Both the position numbers and the translations under genes were made by a program. From NCBI GenBank assembly GCA_012295275.1, contig CM022678.1, forward strand, positions 417,597 to 481,596: a stretch of DNA of 64,000 nucleotides, given 5' to 3'. The stretch is from Chrysomallon squamiferum. Its lineage: Eukaryota > Mollusca > Gastropoda > Neomphalida > Peltospiridae. Position 1 is the first letter of the stretch; every line of letters starts with the position of its first letter. Shown piece by piece: positions 51,596 through 62,190 of the stretch. The notes beneath the pieces are model-generated. The model did no database searches and was not told the origin of the DNA. It saw nothing but the letters and a program-made list of their open reading frames with translations.

Positions 51596-51669
51596 TAAAG
51601 AATGTAAAGAAATAAATTGGTTTTGCAAAGTGTACACTTTGGGATTCTCCATCTTTTCATGGACAGGGG

Positions 51670-52105
51670 TCTGGAGCTTAGACATTTTTTTCAATGTCTT
51701 TGGCTGGAGTTACAGCCTTTATCGACTCCTTCTGCTTCAGTATGGTACATATCGTAAAGGTACTATCCTCGTGCTGCCTAGCCATGTTGACTACACGCAC
51801 ACCTCTCTCATTTTTTTCTATGATTTCATGCTTTAATTCAATGGACATCATCCGCTTCTTCTTCATAGCACTGTCCTTTGGAGCCATCGTCAGAAAAAAA
51901 AATTTTTGCAAAATTCTGTACAAAACACGAGCACAAAGAGATGCTTCCACGGCGAGGTAACCACGTGAGACGCTGGATGCTGGGCGGACATTGTACTGTA
52001 TCTGAAGCTCGCTCGTGGGTCGGATTATGGCTCGCAACTCAAAGCATAAAATAAATCTCGGAAATCTCGTAAATTGGAGCACTCGTAAGTCGAGGTATCA
52101 CTGTA
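51670..52105 (-). mobile_element. Truncated Tigger/pogo-type DNA transposon
   Basis: On the - strand the element begins at TACAGTGATACCTCGACTTA (near 52105), a Tigger/mariner-style terminus with a flanking TA. A leader of about 215 bp follows and then the start of a transposase frame. The element stops abruptly near 51670, where the 48-bp repeat flank begins, so most of the transposase and the other terminus are missing. Confidence 0.7.
51678..51887 (-). pseudogene. Tigger-like transposase N-terminal fragment
   Basis: A 69-codon remnant opening MAPKDSAMKKKRMMSIELKH. It contains the first helix-turn-helix typical of CENP-B/Tigger transposases (ELKHEIIEKNERGVRVVNMA, then STFTICTILKQKESI). The catalytic DDE domain is absent; the frame ends at a stop after AKDIEKNV. 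It cannot transpose by itself. Family assignment is from recognition of the motif, without a search. Confidence 0.7.
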
Positions 52106-52224
52106 TTTCTTTCACCGCAAAATAGCAAATTTATCGATTCAACTTTTAACTCGGCTCGCAGCAAACAAACTGAACCCGCCCATTTCTCCATGCCTCCCAC
52201 TCGTAAGTCAAAACACCACTGCAG
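52106..52224 (-). mobile_element. Second Tigger-like terminus, solo or nested
   Basis: A similar terminal motif in the same orientation (CACTCGTAAGTC on the + strand, ending CACCACTGCAG) lies 119 bp to the right of the first. Both ends read out in the same direction, so they are not the two ends of one element. This suggests one copy inserted into, or truncated against, another. Confidence 0.45.
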
Positions 52225-52261
52225 TCTTTTTTTCTTATTTATTGACATTTTTCTGTTGCAG

Positions 52262-52263
52262 TT

Positions 52264-52302
<39 letters not shown>

Positions 52303-52304
52303 TT
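52262..52304. repeat. (TTTA)n microsatellite
   Basis: About eleven TTTA repeats. Confidence 0.9.
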
Positions 52305-52983
52305 TGTCAGTATGCAGTGGCAGTAATATTAGTAAATAAACTGGTAGTTGTTTTTACATCGTTATTTATTTATATATAGCAATGCTTCTGTGTGTACGTG
52401 GCTGTGAGTGTGATGGTGCGCGGATGGTAATGTATGCGATGTTGCTGGTGTATGTGTGTGAGCGCGTGTACGTAATGGTGCGCGCATCCTGTGTACGTTG
52501 TGTCCATGGGTGCATGATGTTGTCTTTTAAATATTAATATAAGAAACAAACAAATAAACAAAACAAAACACACACACACACACAAAATAGAACCATACTG
52601 GAAGGTAGAGGAAAACACACTAAGAAGATTTATCAATTTAAGAAATCTGAGATATATTTTATTTGAACCTTTTATTATCGCGATCAGTTCGGGGATTATT
52701 AAAAAGGTTTTCAGCTTTGCCTGTTTGAATACTGTCAATCTGCAGGTCCATACGAAGTATTGCTGATAATACTTTTTTTATTTTACAGATATAAGAACAA
52801 ACCAGAACATCTGTACGCAATGAAAAACACTTGATGTGTGTTATTGAAACAACAACAAACAAACTAAAATAAAGCGTTTACAATGAATGAGAAATGTATG
52901 ATATTTATATAAATAGATACTGTTTAAGAAATAAAACGAAATACTCCTAACTGTCAATAAACGTAAAAAGAAAAGAAACTCAC
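52305..52983. other. Spacer, no gene seen
   Basis: Mixed sequence with a CA run at about 52568-52586. A 122-codon - strand frame (52370-52738) is rich in His/Tyr and Leu/Phe/Cys tracts and matches nothing I know. Confidence 0.35.
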
Positions 52984-53190
52984 TTGCTTTATCCCTGTTG
53001 TTTCCAGCCGCTTTCTCTCCAGCTGGTTAAGTTACTGTTGATAAAGTTACTGTTTTGTTTTCCAGTGTGTGTAACATCAATTTCCTTCTCATGATCGAAA
53101 TGGAAATATTCTGGAAGAGAAGAATCAGTGCGAAGTCATCCGATTAGTGAAACGTCTTGCAGCCTTGACGCAGTATTAAGACCAATGGCG
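52984..53190 (-). other. Candidate 5' exon or promoter region, - strand
   Basis: This stretch is less AT-rich than its surroundings. On the - strand it ends in a strong donor, GCAA followed by GTGAGT at 52983. A CCAAT-like ATTGG and a GGCGCC box lie near its start (53180-53195). It contains only a short frame. No downstream coding exon was found in the window, so the gene it would belong to is unknown. Confidence 0.25.
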
Positions 53191-53394
53191 CCTTTCAGTT
53201 TTAAAAAGAGAAAACGCATGTAGCGTCACGTGAAACGATTAGCTCGATCAGACTATTATGTGCATGTTCTTTTCTTTTTGTTGTACATAAAGTTTTACAG
53301 CTTAGTCTGTTGTTGTTGTTTTTTTTTTTTTTTTTTTTTTAGCACAAGAAAACAGTACTTTAAGCGCTTTAAAAATGTCTGCAATAAATATATA

Positions 53395-53404
53395 TCTCTC
53401 TCTC

Positions 53405-53499
<95 letters not shown>

Positions 53500-53513
53500 A
53501 TATATATATATAT
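53395..53513. repeat. (CT)n then (TA)n microsatellite
   Basis: About 100 bp of CT followed by TATATA. On the - strand it appears as an Arg-Glu repeat frame, which is an artefact. Confidence 0.95.
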
Positions 53514-53639
53514 AAAAACCCACTTATAAACCAAAAAGCAGTATCGCAAAAAGACAGAAGAAAAAAGCAGTTTCATTGTGATACGTGTCACGGCATACTG
53601 CAGATAAGGAAAATATTAAATTTTGTTACATTTCATTTT

Positions 53640-53740
53640 ATTATCTTATATTTTTTTTTTTTTTTAATGTCTTTTTTTTTTTAAATGTCTTTTTTTTTTT
53701 TTATATTTTTTTAATAATTTGTTTTTTTTTTTTTTTTTTC
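53640..53740. repeat. T-rich homopolymer tracts
   Basis: Several runs of 9-18 T within 100 bp. Confidence 0.8.
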
Positions 53741-53941
53741 CGATTAATGGACAACATGTTCGTCAGGTTTATTGTTTTATTTTCGACTAACAATACGAAA
53801 TGCTGCATACAAGTAAATCGTAAATAACTCAATACATAACTCAACACACACAAACGCACCTCTAAACAACAACAACAACGTGAATAATAATTATAATAAT
53901 AATATATACATTCACAAACTTGATACTTATATGGACAGATA

Positions 53942-54057
53942 ACACAGATAAACACACATGCAGACAGATAACACAGATAAACACACATGCAGACAGATAA
54001 CACAGATTAACACACAGGCAGACAGATAACACAGATTAACACACAGGCAGACAGACA
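53942..54057. repeat. 29-bp minisatellite, four copies
   Basis: Units ACACAGATAAACACACATGC plus AGACAGATA start at 53942, 53971, 54000 and 54029. The last two carry paired ATTAAC and CAGGC changes. Confidence 0.88.
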
Positions 54058-54086
54058 GTCACAGAAAAAAGCTGAGGCACACATGG

Positions 54087-54460
<374 letters not shown>

Positions 54461-54616
54461 CACATAGAAACAACTACCAACATATAAATAAATAATCAGA
54501 CCAAAAAAAAATGTATAAAGAAGAAACAAACCAAATAATAATAATAATAATAAAAATAATAAATAAATAAATAAATAAATAAATAAGCAAACTTCCAAAC
54601 AAACAATTAGTACAAA

Positions 54617-54790
54617 TTTCTTCACTTTGATGATTTCCATTACAAGGTATTTGTGAAATATTTCTTCACTTTAAAGATCTCATTTACAAAGTATTTGTAG
54701 AATATTTCTTCACATTCAAGATCTCCATCACAAAGTATTTGTGAAATATTTCTTAATTTTGAAGATCTCAATTAGAAAGTATTTTAGAAA
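54617..54790. repeat. 44-bp minisatellite, four diverged copies
   Basis: Units starting TTTCTTCACTTTGATGATTT lie at 54617, 54661, 54705 and 54749. Loosely related ACTTCATCTACA phrases continue to about 54960. Confidence 0.85.
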
Positions 54791-55175
54791 GGTAGCTATT
54801 GAACACGTCGTCCAAATCGCAACTGTAAGTCACTTTATATACAAATGAATTAGAGAGCACTTCATCTACAAACTAGCTGCTAATCACTTCATCTACAAAG
54901 TAACAGAGTAGATGTAAGTTTAGAGAACCAAACACTTCATCTACAGAGTAAATACAGAGCACTTCATTCCACACACAGCTGTAGAACCCTTCTTTTCCAA
55001 AGTAAACCGTGGACGATTTGTGTTACAAAGTATTTGTAGAACAATTACGTCACTAAGTGGCTATACGTCAATTCCATTTGTAATAAACAGCAGAACACAT
55101 CATTTACGTCAGCACAGAGGGCCACATTAACTGTAGAGAATTTCCGCTGAAAGAAAGCGTTCTCGATACACAGAG

Positions 55176-55189
55176 GCGCCATCTGGTGT
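55176..55189 (-). promoter_or_regulatory. CTCF-like motif
   Basis: On the - strand, ACACCAGATGGCGC agrees with the CTCF core CCASYAGRKGGCRS at 13 of 14 positions. It lies about 80 bp beyond the predicted GPCR stop. Occupancy is unknown. Confidence 0.35.
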
Positions 55190-55270
55190 CAGGTTGGTGT
55201 GTTCGGAGCGCAGGCTACTTTTATAGGAAAACTTGTGCGCTTTACAATTGTCATGAGAATACGATTTTTG

Positions 55271-55331
55271 TCAAACCCACGACTGAGGCGTAGGTGTGTT
55301 CGAACGTGAACCTCGTCTGTATTCCAAGTAC
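55271..55331 (-). CDS. GPCR 3' coding exon (predicted C-terminal tail)
   Basis: On the - strand, an acceptor TTATTTCAG ends at 55332. The exon completes codon 351, left in phase 2 by a donor AAAAG/GTATTT at 55700/55699. It adds YLEYRRGSRSNTPTPQSWV and a TGA at 55271-55273. The result is a 370-residue receptor ending Ser-Trp-Val, a class I PDZ-ligand pattern. If the 368-bp intron were retained, the receptor would stop six residues after this point (RYLVSR). The exact phase fit supports splicing. Confidence 0.5.
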
Positions 55332-55346
55332 CTGAAATAACAATAT

Positions 55347-55397
<51 letters not shown>

Positions 55398-55401
55398 CAG
55401 C
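55347..55401. repeat. (GTA)n microsatellite
   Basis: About 18 GTA repeats followed by GCA/ATA variants, inside the proposed last GPCR intron. Confidence 0.9.
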
Positions 55402-55518
55402 AGTAATAATAATAACAATAATAATAATAATAGTTATGATTATGGTAATGATGGCGACCCTCTAGATTTCTTTACATGAATATGACACTGAGATAAATCT
55501 GAATTGTTATGCAATGTG

Positions 55519-55645
55519 TGACGTCAGAACTAGTTTTGAAACAAATTATTCAGCTTATGACGTCAAAACTAGTGTTTATAACACAATACACAATGAGTGA
55601 CGTCATCACTAATGTTAAAAACAGGAGATACGATTTGTGACGTCA
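55519..55645. promoter_or_regulatory. Four perfect CRE palindromes at 39-40 bp spacing
   Basis: TGACGTCA occurs at 55519-55526, 55558-55565, 55598-55605 and 55638-55645. Start-to-start spacings are 39, 40 and 40 bp. The first two copies share the following ACTAGT and all are AT-rich between sites, so they may be a worn 40-bp tandem repeat whose core alone stays intact. CRE sites bind CREB/ATF factors. They lie in the last intron of the GPCR gene. Confidence 0.6.
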
Positions 55646-55680
55646 TAGATGATAATATACAAAAGAATGTTACACACTTT

Positions 55681-56751
55681 TCATCTACTCACTAAATACC
55701 TTTTATTTTTGTATATGAAGAGCATGCGCAGTTCTCTCCTGAAATACGCCCCCGTGACGCTGTAGAGGAAGAAGTTGATGCAATAGTTCATATAGAAGAT
55801 GACGCGGGCGACGAGGAGCGCGTCCTGCAGCCCGTCGAAGTGATGCACGAGCTGTGACGCGGAAATCATCTCCGAGATGAGGAAGAGTTTGAACCAGACG
55901 CAGAAGAACGGCAGGTTGAGCATGATGAACACGAAGGAGATGACGAGCAGGATGACGGTGAACTCGAGTCGGATGATGCTCTCCTCGGTGATGATGCTGC
56001 ACTCGCGATGAACACGGGAACGAAGACACAGTTTGCGGATTATCATCGTGTTGAGAACGGAGATGATGACGAAGGGGACGAAGGTGATGAAGACAGCAAA
56101 GATGTTGTCGAGGACGAAAGACAGACATTTGAGATTTGGGTCGGAAGTACATCTCGAGACTTTGGTCGGACTCAGCTCGTAAACTCCGCTGATGATTGGC
56201 TTGTACGTCATCACGCACAGACCAATCACAACGATGCTTCCAATAGCCTTCTGGGCCGATCTGCTTCCGCATATGTCCTTCCGGCGTAGCGGGTGACACA
56301 CGCCGATGTAGCGCTCCACGGTGAAGGTGACGATGAACCAGGCTGACAGGAAGCGGCTGACGTAGGACAGGTACAGAGAAAGCTGGCAGACTCCCTCAGT
56401 CTCCAGAAAGTGCGGCTCAACCCCTCCAGCCATGGGGGGCATTCCCCGCCTCAGCCACTCAACCAGCACGTAGAAGAGCAAAGCAAGTATGTCTGACAAC
56501 GACAACGCCGCCAGGTACGTGGACGCCGAGAGTTTGCGCATGTTTCGCGACATGAAGACTCTGAGAGAGAGGACGTTGCCGGTGAGGCCGATGACGAGAA
56601 TGACCGGCGTGAAGTACGAGTAGAAGTCCTGACTCAGCGTGCGAGCAGCCGCGTCACCCGTGTACTCGCAGTCACTGACGTTGTGCATGCTGAAGTTGAG
56701 CACCGCCATCACCACCGCCATTTCGTCTTCATAACATCGAACATCAGTCAT
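55681..56751 (-). CDS. Class A peptide-type GPCR, FMRFamide-receptor-like
   Basis: Seven-helix receptor with 356 codons uninterrupted. The N-terminus has N-glycosylation sites NFS (19) and NVS (24). TM1 is about 47-68 with Asn59, and TM2 about 78-98 with SLSD (Asp87). Cys122 heads TM3, which ends in ERY (146-148) in place of DRY. TM4 is about 168-186. Cys201 or Cys209 in loop 2 would pair with Cys122. TM5 has Pro226, TM6 NLPFF (279-283), and TM7 ends NFFLY (326-330) where most receptors have NPxxY. The MRKLSASTYLAALSLSD and NFFLYSVTGAYFRREL signatures recall the expanded molluscan FMRFamide/peptide receptor families. The ligand is not predictable. The start is the first Met; a TTTTTCAG acceptor (56757-56764) lies five bases upstream, so the leader is spliced. 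The GC-rich coding composition contrasts with the flanks. Confidence 0.88.
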   Translation of the reverse strand: MTDVRCYEDEMAVVMAVLNFSMHNVSDCEYTGDAAARTLSQDFYSYFTPVILVIGLTGNVLSLRVFMSRNMRKLSASTYLAALSLSDILALLFYVLVEWLRRGMPPMAGGVEPHFLETEGVCQLSLYLSYVSRFLSAWFIVTFTVERYIGVCHPLRRKDICGSRSAQKAIGSIVVIGLCVMTYKPIISGVYELSPTKVSRCTSDPNLKCLSFVLDNIFAVFITFVPFVIISVLNTMIIRKLCLRSRVHRECSIITEESIIRLEFTVILLVISFVFIMLNLPFFCVWFKLFLISEMISASQLVHHFDGLQDALLVARVIFYMNYCINFFLYSVTGAYFRRELRMLFIYKNKRYLVSR

Positions 56752-57164
56752 ACTGTCTGAAAAACAAATATAAACAAAAACTCTTCTAAATAATCAATTC
56801 TACAAACATAGAAAACAAATATAATGTCAATATTAACAAACACTTCTATGTAATCAGTTCTACAAATAAAAAGCAAATATGATTTAGTGTAATATAAACA
56901 CTAGATATATTATACTAGTAAAGAAAGAAAACATGTCCTGTCTTTTAGAGACTTAGAAGATGAGTATTCTCTGATTGCGTCTCTCAGTGACTGCACACAT
57001 CAAAACCGAGCACACAGTTGTGGGACTTTTATCGATGATCGGTAGTTAAATACGCCACCTCGAAAATGAAATCAGAGATTGATCTGCATTATACCACTTT
57101 CTGTTATAACAGTAAAAATAAAATAATGTTAAAAGTGCAGAGGCAGATTTTCTAGATTTTGTTT

Positions 57165-57177
57165 GTTTTTATTTATT

Positions 57178-57237
<60 letters not shown>

Positions 57238-57250
57238 TATTTATTTATTT
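57165..57250. repeat. (TTTA)n/(ATT)n microsatellite
   Basis: TTTA repeats flanking about 16 ATT repeats. Confidence 0.9.
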
Positions 57251-57535
57251 CGTGATAATCTTCAAACACCAGTACTGACAGATAAATCATCACGCTCGAG
57301 TGTAGAACGTCAGTTACGTGGAAACTACACTGAAATTTACTCAAAGTCACAGACGACAACCTGCTTCACGCAGAGAGTGGACAGATCGGCTCTGGTTACA
57401 ATATGTCAAAGATGACACGTAAACAAATAAACAGAGTCTCAGCTCAGATAAACTACTGCGGTGAAAATTAGCTGAGTCAGTATCAGACTATAATTATATC
57501 TGCGAAACAAAAACAGTATTGGTCCTCAAGTAAAT

Positions 57536-57539
57536 AAAT

Positions 57540-57594
<55 letters not shown>

Positions 57595-57597
57595 TTA
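57536..57597. repeat. (TTTA)n microsatellite
   Basis: About 14 tandem TTTA units. Confidence 0.92.
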
Positions 57598-57959
57598 CTA
57601 TAATCATCTTCACCTCATCATTTTGTTGTTGTTGTTATTGTTATTGTTATTATTATTAATGATGTTCTCAAATAAAAATAATAATAATTAAAAAAAAACA
57701 CAAAACAAAAGAAAAAAAGAAAATCAAGAAAAGACAGAAAGAAGATAGAAATAGGGAGAACACTGGTTATCTTATAGAGAGGAGATTTTAAGGGATTAGT
57801 TATAAAGTGTGTCAGTTAACAAGGAGATATAAACAAGATTAATCACGTCATAAATTACTGCTCAACTTTCTTCAGGAATCCATGGCAACTGAATTCTATA
57901 CATACATTTAATTTTACAGGAAAATGTTTAAACTGAAATACGCAGAACAAAGCAACCTA

Positions 57960-58072
57960 TAAAAAAAAAATAAACCAGCAAGCAAACAAACAAACAAACA
58001 AACAAACAAACAAACAAATATTTAAATAAATACACAAAAAAAAAAAAAATAAAAAAAAAAAAAATAAAAACA
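57960..58072. repeat. A-rich tract with (CAAA)n
   Basis: About nine CAAA/AAAC repeats around 57978-58017 between A-rich runs of 10-15. Confidence 0.85.
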
Positions 58073-58099
58073 ACAACAACCAGTACCACAACATTAATA

Positions 58100-58590
58100 C
58101 TATAATTGCTGGTGACACTACTACTACAACTACTGCCACCACTCAAATTACTACTACTACCACTACTATCACCAGTACAACTACTAACACCACTACTACT
58201 ATTACTACAACTGCGACTATTGCTACTGCAATTACTTTAACTACTAGAAAAGCTGCTGATGCTACTAATAATACTAGAGATAATACACCACTACAACTAT
58301 TACTAATAGTACTAGAGATAATACACCACTACAACTATTACTAATAGTACTACTGTTATTACTACTACTACTATTATAACTACTACTACGACTATTACTA
58401 CTACACTGTTATTGCTACTACTATCATTACTACTATTACTATTAATAATACACTTATATTTTTATTACTATTATTACTGCAGTTAAGACTATTACTACTA
58501 CTAGTATTATTATTATTATTACTATAAGTTACTTTACTACTATTACTACTACTACTACTATTACAACTACCAATACTTTTACTATTACAT
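58100..58590. repeat. Degenerate ACT/ATT trinucleotide region
   Basis: About 490 bp dominated by ACT and ATT triplets. Inside it, a segment containing AATACTAGAGATAATACACC is directly duplicated near 58268-58365. Confidence 0.85.
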
Positions 58591-58659
58591 GAACTGCAAA
58601 AGCTATGAATTACTATTATTTATGGTGCTGCTACTTGTCCAGTATTCGTGCAAGTCATG

Positions 58660-58780
58660 TATTAAAGTTACAGTTACTAATGACAGACAGCTACATACAC
58701 AATGTCATATTCAGGTATTAAATTTACGGTTACTAATGACAGACAGCCAAATACACAATGTGATATTCAGGTATTAAATG
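58660..58780. repeat. 56-bp direct repeat, about two copies
   Basis: Segments beginning TATTAAAGTTACAGTTACTA (58660) and TATTAAATTTACGGTTACTA (58716) are near-identical, with a partial third start at about 58773. Confidence 0.8.
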
Positions 58781-59075
58781 CACAAATACTACGAAAATAT
58801 AATCATAGACATAATTATTCATCTCATAAACAGAATAAAGACGATTATTATTATTATTATTGTCATTATTATTATTATTAGTGTTTTTAAAATATTTTTG
58901 ATTCTACTTTTATGCTGTGCTGACTGTCAGCTTCTAATGACTGACATCGTAACAACACTTTACAGACTAACGTGGCTAACAGCGACAAGGATAAAAACAG
59001 AAAAGAACAAAACAGAGTCAAGCTGAGTAGGATTTCCTAATGCACGATTCGTTCACCTGAAAGGATTCCTATTAT

Positions 59076-59560
59076 TTGTGTCTCACGTTTACACCAAATA
59101 TCTCTTATTTGTGTCTCACGTTTACACCAAATATCTCTTGTGTCTCACGTTTACATCAAATATATTTGATTTGTGTCTCACGTTGACACCAAATATCTCT
59201 TATTTTTATCTCACATTTACACCAAATATCTCTTATTTGTGTCTCACGTTGACACCAAATATCTCTTATTTTTATCTCACATTTACACCAAATATCTCTT
59301 ATTTGTGTCTCACGTTGACACCAAATATCTCTTATTTTTATCTCACATTTACACCAAATATCTTTTATTTGTGTCTCACATTTACACCAAATATCTCTTA
59401 TTTGTGTCTCACATTTACACCAAATATCTCTTATTTGTGTCTCACATTTACACCAAATATCTCTTGTGTCTCATGTTTACACCAAATATCTCTTATTTGT
59501 GTCTCATGCTTACACCAAATATAATCGATTCTAAATCATGTTTACACCAAATATCTCTGA
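59076..59560. repeat. 33-bp minisatellite, about 15 copies
   Basis: The unit is TATTTGTGTCTCACGTTTAC plus ACCAAATATCTCT. Some units alternate as pairs (GTGTCTCACGTTGAC with TTTATCTCACATTTAC) at 59170-59360, hinting at a 66-bp higher-order unit. The VSHVYTKYLLF frame is an artefact. Confidence 0.92.
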
Positions 59561-60129
59561 TTTGAAATCACGTGCTCTTGTTTTAAAGTACTCGTTAAAT
59601 ACCAGTGTCACGAATTCATATTGTTTTGTTTAAATATCAGTGATTATAAATCATATTCTCTAATAGAAAACTTATTAAATAAACAGTGTCTAAATATTAT
59701 TTTCTCATCTCTACAGAACTCGTCAAACACGAGTGTCTCCAGAATATCGACATGTAATTAATGTGAAACACGGTAGATGTGAAAACCAGACACAAAACTA
59801 ATATGAGAGAGAATATCAGTCGCCCACATACTCACAGTCAGACAAACTGACAGACGTGAGAAAAATCAGCTGAGACTGTCAAACATCACACTGCAGTAAA
59901 ACCACTGTGTAAATCTGCGTTGTGAAGCCTCACTCTCAAATAATTTTACTGTAAAACATTATACATACATGCATGTGGGTGTATAGTAAGTTTTATTTGA
60001 GTAAATAAATTCGTAATTATGCGTCTGTATGTATTTAGTAATATACATACAGTTGTAGCCGAACATGTATTTAAAATCACGTACATACATAAACACGCAT
60101 TCACACATATGTTTTGTTCTGTGTCTCTA

Positions 60130-60321
60130 TGTTTGTGTGTGTGTGGGACTGTGTTAGTGTGTGTGTGTCTGTGTGTTAGTGTGTATGTGTGTTAGTGTGT
60201 ATGTGTGTTAGTGTGAGTGTCTGTGTGTTTGTGTGTGAGTGTGATAGTGTGTGTGTTAGTGTGTGTATGTGTGTGTGTTGTGATAGTTGTGTTTGTGTGT
60301 GTATGTGTGTATGTGTGTGAA

Positions 60322-60352
<31 letters not shown>

Positions 60353-60400
60353 GTATGTGTGCATGTGTGCATGTGTGTGTGTGTGTGTATGTGTAAAGGT
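60130..60400. repeat. GT-rich microsatellite
   Basis: About 270 bp of (GT)n interrupted by GTGTTAGT and GTATGT. Confidence 0.93.
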
Positions 60401-61040
60401 CATGTTAGAAGTGATTACACTGAGAAATATGACAGCCGGTCACAGCGTGACATCGTCTTGGATAAATCAGTGAAACATGTCACATGATAATATCACGTGA
60501 CTCGGTGTATGTCGGTATAACATCAACGAGTGTGTGTCATTATAAAATTTCATAACTTGGTCTATGACATACACATTTTGATTCTTGTGTGTAAATATCT
60601 GACCTGGGAAACTCTTTTCAGTTTCTACTTTTGTTTTAATAGTTTAAAAGATTTATTAATTTTACTTTTCAGAACTGATTAAACCTCTTTTTTTATTTAT
60701 TTGTTTAGCTCTATAACAATGGAATTTATGTTAAAATAAAATCATATCAGCAGAATAATGTATCCGCGAGAAAAATGCTTTTTAAAAAATATTAGGTTTT
60801 ATCCACGTGAGATCCTGAACCTTTTGTATCACTTTCAGTTACATTTCATAAACTGCAATCAAAAAGATTTGATATCAAAACGAGGCGTGCAAAGTGTGTT
60901 TGTAAGTGAAAAAACAACGACACATATTTACTTCAAAATAGTATACATATATTTTAAGTTAAATGTGTCTTTGTTCTTGCACTTACAAATACATTATATA
61001 TACAGGGAAACGTTCACTGTATGGTACAATAGCGTCTGAA

Positions 61041-61165
61041 CAGCTGGTCAGTTACTCTGTTCTGACAGCTGGTTAGTTACTCTGTTTTGACAGCTGGTTA
61101 GTTACTCTGTTCTGACAGCTGGTTAGTTACTCTGTTCTGACACCTGGTTAGTTACTCTGTTCTGA
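61041..61165. repeat. 25-bp minisatellite, five copies
   Basis: Units of CAGCTGGTTAGTTACTCTGT plus TCTGA start at 61041, 61066, 61091, 61116 and 61141. Each carries a CAGCTG E-box, except the last (CACCTG). Confidence 0.9.
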
Positions 61166-61712
61166 CAGGTGCACGTGCAGGACTCGGTCTGTGTAGGTTC
61201 TAATGAACGGCTGTAGACGCGCCTGACATCAAAGTGATTGTCACGTGGAACAGTCAGACTTTTACTTCGGTCACAACTTTAGCGTCAGCAGCTGTGAAAT
61301 CTTTTCTCAGTTCGCCATCACGGATTTACAAATGTAAACCTTCTCGAACGTCGGAAATTACAAAAATATTCTAAATCGTTGTGCAATTTATATATTACTC
61401 ACTGATGTGTGTGTGTGATAGGAGCGGACACTATAAAGATGACTTATTAAAATTAACAGATTTCTAAAATTTAATACGTTCTTGGAATTATCAGCAGCTT
61501 AATACAGAAACTGTACAAATACTTCTGTGATATAACACAGCTCTGTTCTTCCTAAGGTTTCTGATGACGGTGAATCGCCACTGAAGCTAAAACATTCAAA
61601 AATTATAAAATATGTCGCGTATGCGCAGTCTTACTTTAGTAGATAAAGCTCTGTGAACACAGGGTGAAAAAAGGAAAACAACAAGAAAATAAAACACTGT
61701 AAGAACATAGAT

Positions 61713-61713
61713 C

Positions 61714-61796
<83 letters not shown>

Positions 61797-61822
61797 TAAT
61801 TAATAAATAAATAAATAAATAA
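61713..61822. repeat. (ATA)n/(ATAA)n microsatellite
   Basis: About 27 ATA repeats followed by ATAA repeats. Confidence 0.95.
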
Positions 61823-62078
61823 AATAAAATCAGTTTTGGACCTATTTTTCTTTCTTTTTTCATTTTTTTTTTTTTTTTTTACATCGCGCTCTTTCCTTTT
61901 CCCGTGAGATATATTCACTGTTATTTTATAATTTCATCTTAATCAGTTTCAGTAATCTGATATTATTTCACTGCTAATTGAACAGACGTAGGCTTTGTGT
62001 GCAGCGTTATGTTACGTTGTGCATGAATTTAATTAATGGTGTTCATAGAATTTTATATTTAGTAGAAACACACAACAA

Positions 62079-62079
<1 letters not shown>

Positions 62080-62110
<31 letters not shown>

Positions 62111-62190
62111 CAACACATTTATAATAATAATAATAACAATAACAATAATAATAATAATAAATAATTCTTCTTATTATTATTATTATTATG
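62080..62190. repeat. ATA/ACA microsatellite
   Basis: ATA repeats with ACA interruptions, then a TTA run. Confidence 0.85.

Noticed and set aside
50929-51660. 243-codon hydrophobic - strand frame
   Set aside because: It is the 48-bp minisatellite read in one frame (16-residue period). Not a membrane protein gene.
55703-56299. 198-codon - strand frame and 93-codon + strand frame in the GPCR
   Set aside because: Out-of-frame shadows of the GC-rich receptor coding region.
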